From: Candidatus Woesearchaeota archaeon
GTDB lineage: Archaea; Nanobdellota; Nanobdellia; Woesearchaeales; SKIA01
Reading direction: 5' to 3'
DNA length: 18,730 bases
Assembly: GCA_007128245.1 (NCBI GenBank)
Contig: SKXU01000061.1
Coordinates: 1 to 18,730, forward strand
Part shown: one piece after another, positions 14,601 through 18,730 of the stretch
Position numbering within the stretch: position 1 is the first letter of the stretch
How the letters are laid out: every line of letters starts with the position of its first letter
Position numbers and translations under genes: made by a program
The notes under the pieces: model-generated
Database searches by the model: none
Told to the model about the DNA's origin: nothing
The model's input: only the letters and a program-made list of their open reading frames with translations

Positions 14601-17600
14601 GAGCCAGTCGCTCGCGCACGCGCACAGCAATTTACGAATCGAAGAGTTGCAGACTCCTTTGCTATTGACCCGCAGTTTGATAGTGACTACTCGTTTACGC
14701 GTGTTGCTCAAGGGCGCGAACTCCTCAAGTGTACGGACTATGATTTCTCAAATCAAGAATGTCTTGGCGAGTTTGAGCACGTCATGTTCCTCACTCCCGG
14801 ACAAGTCTACACGGCAACGCTTGATCCAAGAGACCCGCTCTTTATTGAGGTAGAAGATGAGGTGCTCATTCCTATTTCAGCACAGTGTAGTACTTCAGGA
14901 GGAGATAGTGGAGACTGGAGTCCTACCACGTGCGACGGCACTTACAGTACGACTCCTACGTGTGCTGACGCTCGCATCTGGTGCGATGATAGCATAGTGG
15001 AGTCGCATACTGGTTCTCGTGGTGATCGGACGGGCGTGGACGCTCTTTTCGCAGATCCTAATCGCGACCCTGCATCTCAGTGTGAGAGTATTGATGCGGT
15101 ATTTGTTGATTATCGTGCCACTGAGAGTACGAATAATCGCAGAATGCGTATTAGTCGAACAGATGGTGCGAGTTGGACAGCTCTTCCATGCGGGGTAAAC
15201 AATAATGGAGCACTGCAAACGTGTGATGTTACGTCAACGCTCGCATGGACTTGTGAAGACTTTTTTGGTGCAAATCCTACGGCTCGTATTGAAAGTTCAG
15301 TCGTCAGAACCGGAGGCCCTCCTTCAGGCACAGCAACGCTCAATCTTGATTACATGGTGTTCCGAATTGATTATACCTTTGCTATTGAGCCTTTGGAGAC
15401 AGACAGAGTTTCCTACACTCAAGGATCAGAGGTATTCATTTCCGGTGTTGATATCTGGGATCCATCGACAACAGTGAATATTAATATCACTGATGCAAAC
15501 AGCAATTTCGTAACGCAAATCACTGCAACCACTGACGGGTCAGGAGAGTTCGTAGAGTCATACATACTTCCCAGTTACGCTCCTCTGGGGATGTGGACGC
15601 TAGATGCCTGGCAACCTTCTGACCCATCGATTACTGCTTCAAAAACATTTAATGTTACCCTGCGAACCCCTACTATCTCGAGTGTACGGGAAGGAAATTT
15701 CTATAATCGCTCAGAAGTTGTACGTTTCGTGGGGTCAAACTGGGTTATGAGCGAGACAGTAAGTGTTTCAGGTGTGGACCCTGAAGGCAATCCTCTCGTT
15801 TTCTCACCCACATCGAACGTCACGAGCGCGTCTGGAGACTTGGTGTTTGATTGGGTGGTCCCTGACGATCTATCCATACTTACCGGTCCGTACACATTTA
15901 CCTTTGTGGAAGACCTGAATTCTTCGTACTCTGCTGTTGATGATCTGCAAGTAGTCATTTTGCCCAGCTCTGCGGTGACACACGATTCTGTGGACCAGCT
16001 TGATGAACTCTACCGTTTTGATGGTGTGTATGCAGCGTTTGTCGGAAGAAAAAATGCAGGAGCTGGACGCTTCATGACTATCTCATATCCTCCTACAACT
16101 CCTGTCGGAGTTACTCTTAATCAGTTTGATTTTGAACTCTTCCATCGTCAACCGGCTGTGAGTGGAGGGGCTACTATTCAATGGTTTAACCCAGGAACTT
16201 CGACGTGGCAAAACGTATGTGACTTCCCTGCTCGATCAACACCTCAGTGGGATACCTGCGACTTACTCTCCTTAGTTAATACAAACGACTATTTTAATCA
16301 GGTGCAGATTCGCATCGCAAATATTAATTCTGGAGCGGGTGGTCCGGATGTTGACACTCTTTTTGAAACAGATATTGCATTCTTAAGAGTAAACTTCACG
16401 TATCCGCCACCTCTAGCAGCGCTCATCGCTCCTCCGAACAACACGTTCTTTAACTGGACGCAAGCACCTCCTGTGCTAAACTTCACTAACGTTACACTAT
16501 CTTGGCAGGCAAACGAGACGTTCTTTCCGCTCGAAGAGTGTCGACTCTATATCAATGATATACTTAACTTTACAGACTCCTCTCCAGTAAATGCTTCCAT
16601 AGCTTCTCTTAACCAAGACTATGATAACGGTGAATACCAATGGCGTGTAGAATGTACAGATAATAGTGCGCGGGCACTTACTGCAATCACTCCCACAAGA
16701 ACCTTCTGGGTGGACACTATCCCTCCTGTGATTACTATTAACGATCCCATACTCAATGGTAACTATCCATTTACTTCCTTAGACCTCTCATTTACCGTTA
16801 CAGATAATTTCGACAACCTCGCATGTGAAGTATTCGTAAATGGCGCGCTCCAAGCATCACTTACTCCTGATAATACCTCAACACCAACAACCGTCCCTGT
16901 AAGTGGGCTTGCGGATGGGGTGCACGAGTGGAGTGTGACGTGTACTGACCAAGCAAATACTGTGTCTTCTGGTGTTATTGAGTTCCTCGTTGATGGTACA
17001 AATCCTGTGGTGACATTCGTACCTCCTACAACACAAGATAATGGTGCTCAACGAGAGGATTGGAATTACATAAACGCCACAGTTACGGATGCCAATGATG
17101 CAGTTGGCTTTGTTGATTTTGACCGCTCAGTAGTGTTGTGGATGCCTTTTGAGGACTTTACCTCAGGAACTTCTGTTGCTGATCTCTCAACGTACGGTAA
17201 TGATGGAACCATCATTGCTTCTGGAGTTTCACGTACACGAGCAGGAAGATTCGGAAGCGCGATGTGGTTTACTGAATACGACAGCGCTGATCGTATAGAA
17301 ATTCCTCACTCGCCAGAACTCAGTCTCTCCACAGGAGGAACTCTTGAAGCATGGGTGTACCAAGATCCAGACACATCTGGCCCTTGGAGACGGGTTGTGT
17401 GTAAAGAAACGGAAACTGAAAACGCTGGCGCGTGGTGTATGCAAGTAGAGAATTCAGGAGATCGTATTCGCGTGAGCATGGGAAGCTCTGGACAAGAAAA
17501 TAGTGACTCGGCTGTTCCGAGAGGAGAATGGGTGCACATTGCTTGGACGTTTGATGGTGCTGAGTGGAGATGGTATATTAATGGAAATCTTGACCGCGTA

Positions 17601-18730
17601 CAAGCAAACACGCAACTTCCTATAACCACAACCCAACCAGTACTTATTGGAAACAGTAATGGCGGTCCTCGTGGTTGGGAAGGAGGTATTGATGAGGTGC
17701 GAGTGCATAATCGAGCGCTCAGCCCAGAAGAGATTCGTTCATCAGTAGATGCTCGTCTTCATAACGTGCAAGCAAACGTGACAGGTATTGTTGAAGGAGT
17801 CTACTTGTATAACGTCACGGCCATTGATCAAGGAGGACGCATCAGCACTACAGAAACAAGAACCTTGTTCGTCGACCAAACTCCTCCTGTGAGCATGCTT
17901 AATGCCCCAATCAATAATTCGTGGTTTAACACCACAACTGTTGATGTGAACTTCACCCTCTCAGATAACCTCGCTCCGCAAACAAACTACACCCTCTACC
18001 TTGATGGAGTGCCACAAGCAACAGGAGCAGTAGCAAATAATACTGATGAAATAGTCTCTCTCTCAGGCCTTGCGGATGGAGCGTACGAGCTCACCCTAGA
18101 AGCATTTGATCACGTACTTAACTTCGCACCGAACATCACCATAAACTTCTTTGTAGACACCACTCCCCCTGTAATCACGCTAAACAACCCGCTCAATAAT
18201 ACGAATTGGAGTACTTCAACACTCACGTTTAATTTCACAGTAAGCGATGCGCTCTCACCAAACGCTACGTGTGATCTTATCATTGATAGTGCTGTGAACG
18301 TATCAGGAATCTTTGTACTAAACAACACTATGCATAGTGAGAGCGTATCAGACCTTTCTGAAGGACCACACACATGGAGCGTGTCCTGTCAAGACCTTGC
18401 TGGAAACACTGGGGTGAGCGATGAGTTCACATTCGTAATTGACACCACTCCTCCTGTGGTACAACTCGAAGCTCCCGTTGACCAAACACTCTTCTCCACC
18501 ACGCGAGATGTACAACTTGATTATAACGTCACAGACGACTTGCTCCCCGTTACTGAGTGTCGATTGTACATTGATGACTCCCTAAACCAAACCGACTCTT
18601 CCATAACCCAAGGAGTCACGCAAAGTTTCTTTTTGACAGACCTTGATTTAGGAGTGTACACGTGGAATGTTGCGTGTGTTGATCTCGTGGGTAATGCTGC
18701 AAACAGCACGCAGTGGGAGTTTGAAGTAAA
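11679..18730 (+). CDS. Giant secreted multidomain surface protein (adhesin-like), 3' end off window
   Basis: One frame is open from ATG 11679 to the window edge, at least 2,350 residues with no stop. The signal peptide is MRPLLLLLMLLLVPTALAA, with cleavage likely before Q20. Visible modules in order are: beta-sandwich or macroglobulin-like domains (about 22-770), including a C-x3-C-x2-C-x3-C cluster at 160-171; a golvesin-like domain (773-885); a Cys-containing beta module (about 1069-1231); two Ig-like domains (about 1235-1430); another beta module (about 1431-1575); and then Ig-like repeats of about 94 residues linked by 'VDTTPPV'. A LamG domain (about 1818-2027) interrupts one repeat. Asn-x-Ser/Thr sequons are frequent in the second half. 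The membrane or S-layer anchor would be beyond the window. Likely role: adhesion, glycan binding or cell contact at the surface. It overlaps the recombinase-like gene by 4 nt. Confidence 0.9.
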   Translation, partial: MRPLLLLLMLLLVPTALAAQGLHISIDAPQTVLPGGTVDVLVSTTIQDVRVLSIPTEVDVLRPDGTRAVLPVTNRGDGTYVAQLYAPLRGDYEITARVRVADQEFSEQAVLRADQPPFQGVLSVNATHIDVVSPVQYVYDVRVVAAVPGVLSEQEPIAACEETCASCSIACPVGDDLVFVRATNSFSYDMIAAANTQEPIIARYGQTIPSTGALIYQDGVLTAAPEELVVTQNTLLVFDDDGVRIQPVLLDDQGVPVDVEVAYDFQSGSWYAFSTTPAQGLVRPGITDRILSAQNAAGEALQHTETTVLADGVFEVRTDRQDTPPRLPVLNESSRGVLVTGEWDVAMRLTTDRQAIFPTTLGVFPARFGSAYYATQDHVLLNARPESIIENVSADEFALITAQDTVRLTRESGRLIVLDASLQEIVSRPLTSPEWTVQLPEGVYYVLIESEDTIAAPIEVIAANQTIRVLGDQSLTGTANTQLVLTRTITNLHTRPVSVDIMYDGPYTVLLYDAQGNRLTDTNLNGVPDTGLIAPQATKTVVAHILLPANAASHTIDWEFSSQEARVERVDTITVEQPSAFSDQDDVAITRLAAQGRSVTLSAYNFDTRERSVVAEVLTRTAQGDDTQRHTLVLAPGVSEHTFSVESGALSVRVELLVDDADDSNNFRELRIPARPGLQVAVSEQQGRDHEWYVVRTTAPQGTWAVEYPDERGESQLAQVAVLSEQANTQVLLFRLPLATNTDLIATLIQAESPTFEPHAIIDNRDSRVRTQGLWFDASQVPGFFGAGYMHDLNEQKGQKAVEYFAADTPAFYEVEIWHPGDRSFASNTRFEIGDEVILVNQQNPSAWRYIGRYWLDEQTPIRISNAGSDGFVVADAIRVTRIDQYRTAESHVIEPEEVVADSPHLIFTSRGEAVRANIELREPASGAVRRSGLLPEQARTSSGDFEIHMSFEDGPVDSLVVHRANPAQMRVGLEPVARARAQQFTNRRVADSFAIDPQFDSDYSFTRVAQGRELLKCTDYDFSNQECLGEFEHVMFLTPGQVYTATLDPRDPLFIEVEDEVLIPISAQCSTSGGDSGDWSPTTCDGTYSTTPTCADARIWCDDSIVESHTGSRGDRTGVDALFADPNRDPASQCESIDAVFVDYRATESTNNRRMRISRTDGASWTALPCGVNNNGALQTCDVTSTLAWTCEDFFGANPTARIESSVVRTGGPPSGTATLNLDYMVFRIDYTFAIEPLETDRVSYTQGSEVFISGVDIWDPSTTVNINITDANSNFVTQITATTDGSGEFVESYILPSYAPLGMWTLDAWQPSDPSITASKTFNVTLRTPTISSVREGNFYNRSEVVRFVGSNWVMSETVSVSGVDPEGNPLVFSPTSNVTSASGDLVFDWVVPDDLSILTGPYTFTFVEDLNSSYSAVDDLQVVILPSSAVTHDSVDQLDELYRFDGVYAAFVGRKNAGAGRFMTISYPPTTPVGVTLNQFDFELFHRQPAVSGGATIQWFNPGTSTWQNVCDFPARSTPQWDTCDLLSLVNTNDYFNQVQIRIANINSGAGGPDVDTLFETDIAFLRVNFTYPPPLAALIAPPNNTFFNWTQAPPVLNFTNVTLSWQANETFFPLEECRLYINDILNFTDSSPVNASIASLNQDYDNGEYQWRVECTDNSARALTAITPTRTFWVDTIPPVITINDPILNGNYPFTSLDLSFTVTDNFDNLACEVFVNGALQASLTPDNTSTPTTVPVSGLADGVHEWSVTCTDQANTVSSGVIEFLVDGTNPVVTFVPPTTQDNGAQREDWNYINATVTDANDAVGFVDFDRSVVLWMPFEDFTSGTSVADLSTYGNDGTIIASGVSRTRAGRFGSAMWFTEYDSADRIEIPHSPELSLSTGGTLEAWVYQDPDTSGPWRRVVCKETETENAGAWCMQVENSGDRIRVSMGSSGQENSDSAVPRGEWVHIAWTFDGAEWRWYINGNLDRVQANTQLPITTTQPVLIGNSNGGPRGWEGGIDEVRVHNRALSPEEIRSSVDARLHNVQANVTGIVEGVYLYNVTAIDQGGRISTTETRTLFVDQTPPVSMLNAPINNSWFNTTTVDVNFTLSDNLAPQTNYTLYLDGVPQATGAVANNTDEIVSLSGLADGAYELTLEAFDHVLNFAPNITINFFVDTTPPVITLNNPLNNTNWSTSTLTFNFTVSDALSPNATCDLIIDSAVNVSGIFVLNNTMHSESVSDLSEGPHTWSVSCQDLAGNTGVSDEFTFVIDTTPPVVQLEAPVDQTLFSTTRDVQLDYNVTDDLLPVTECRLYIDDSLNQTDSSITQGVTQSFFLTDLDLGVYTWNVACVDLVGNAANSTQWEFEV
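13995..14330 (+). other. Golvesin C-terminal-like domain
   Basis: This is about 112 residues within the giant protein. FFGAGYMHDLNEQKG, AFYEVEIWHPGD, ILVNQQNPSAWRYIGRYWL and GFVVADAIRVTRI line up with the golvesin/XlyA C-terminal pattern (GYxHxxN near the start, a VNQQxxxxxWxxLGxY centre and a VxADAVR end). These domains are usually attached to extracellular hydrolases and surface proteins and are thought to bind carbohydrate. All four landmarks are present and in order. Confidence 0.82.
16401..18730 (+). repeat. Tandem Ig-like protein repeats in the giant surface gene
   Basis: Repeat boundaries, taken at the Val/Ile-Asp-x-x-x-Pro-Pro linker, fall at about 16401, 16710, 16989, 17871, 18153 and 18438, and the array continues off the edge. 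Uninterrupted units are 93-103 codons. Each unit reads roughly: linker 'DTTPPVITLNxP', 'NxTxFxxTxxxxNFTVxD', a short 'xCxLYIDxxxN' strand, and 'LxxGxYxWxVxCxDxAGN'. The unit starting at 16989 holds the LamG insertion. Units have diverged at the nucleotide level, so recent duplication is not indicated. Confidence 0.85.
17130..17760 (+). other. LamG / concanavalin A-like domain nested in an Ig-like repeat
   Basis: The domain runs from VVLWMPFEDF through DLSTYGNDGT, GSAMWF, LEAWVY, EWVHIAWTFDG and WRWYING to GGIDEVRVHNRALSPEEI, the complete Laminin_G_3 landmark series over about 210 residues. It binds sugars or proteins in other secreted proteins. The two halves of an Ig-like repeat flank it. 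Confidence 0.9.

Noticed and set aside
11928..18709. Minus-strand open frames inside the giant surface gene
   Set aside because: All lie opposite a continuous, domain-rich frame and show no signal, motif or promoter of their own.
16401..18730. DNA-level tandem repeat or CRISPR-like array
   Set aside because: The periodicity (about 282-309 nt) is at the protein level only, with diverged nucleotides and no short identical repeats with spacers.

Overview
The window is archaeal. The evidence is an A-type ATP synthase operon in the order H-I-K-E-C, an archaellin with a class III (prepilin-type) signal peptide, TATA boxes about 25-30 nt upstream of several start codons (short-leader or leaderless transcripts), and a giant Ig-repeat surface protein with 'DTTPPV' linkers. 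That combination would suit a DPANN lineage such as Woesearchaeota or Pacearchaeota, but the lineage is an inference. TGA is used as a genuine stop here (atpH, the P-type ATPase, the recombinase-like gene).

Layout. Positions 1-3959, minus strand: ATP synthase operon atpH-atpI-atpK-atpE-atpC, tightly packed, with atpC running off the left edge; F, A and B would be expected beyond it. Positions 4025-6664, minus: a SERCA-like P2 cation-transporting ATPase with its own TATA box. Positions 6698-7297, minus: an unrecognised three-helix membrane protein with a long charged helical tail. Positions 7340-8985, minus: a secreted parallel beta-helix protein with a C-terminal dockerin, broken by an in-frame TGA and a one-base frameshift. 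Positions 9008-9973, minus: an NSUN/RsmB-type RNA m5C methyltransferase. The coding strand switches across a 175-bp divergent promoter region. Positions 10149-11054, plus: an archaellin with a calcium-type DxDxDG loop. Positions 11179-11682, plus: a short tyrosine-recombinase-fold protein that seems to have lost three catalytic residues, including the nucleophile. Its stop overlaps (ATGA) the start of a giant secreted protein that stays open from 11679 to the right edge (at least 2,350 residues).

The giant protein carries a signal peptide, N-terminal beta-sandwich modules, a golvesin-C-terminal-like domain, further beta-sandwich modules, then about six Ig-like repeats of roughly 94 residues. 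One of these repeats is interrupted by a LamG/concanavalin-like domain. N-glycosylation sequons are frequent in the second half.

How the genes fit together: the left half is energy and ion homeostasis (ATP synthase plus cation pump). The right half is the cell surface (archaellum filament, adhesin-like giant protein, secreted beta-helix protein). The most unusual points are the catalytically degenerate recombinase translationally coupled to the giant surface gene, the doubly disrupted dockerin gene, and the LamG domain nested inside an Ig repeat. No RNA genes, CRISPR arrays or insertion sequences were seen, and no gene-free stretch exceeds 300 bases.
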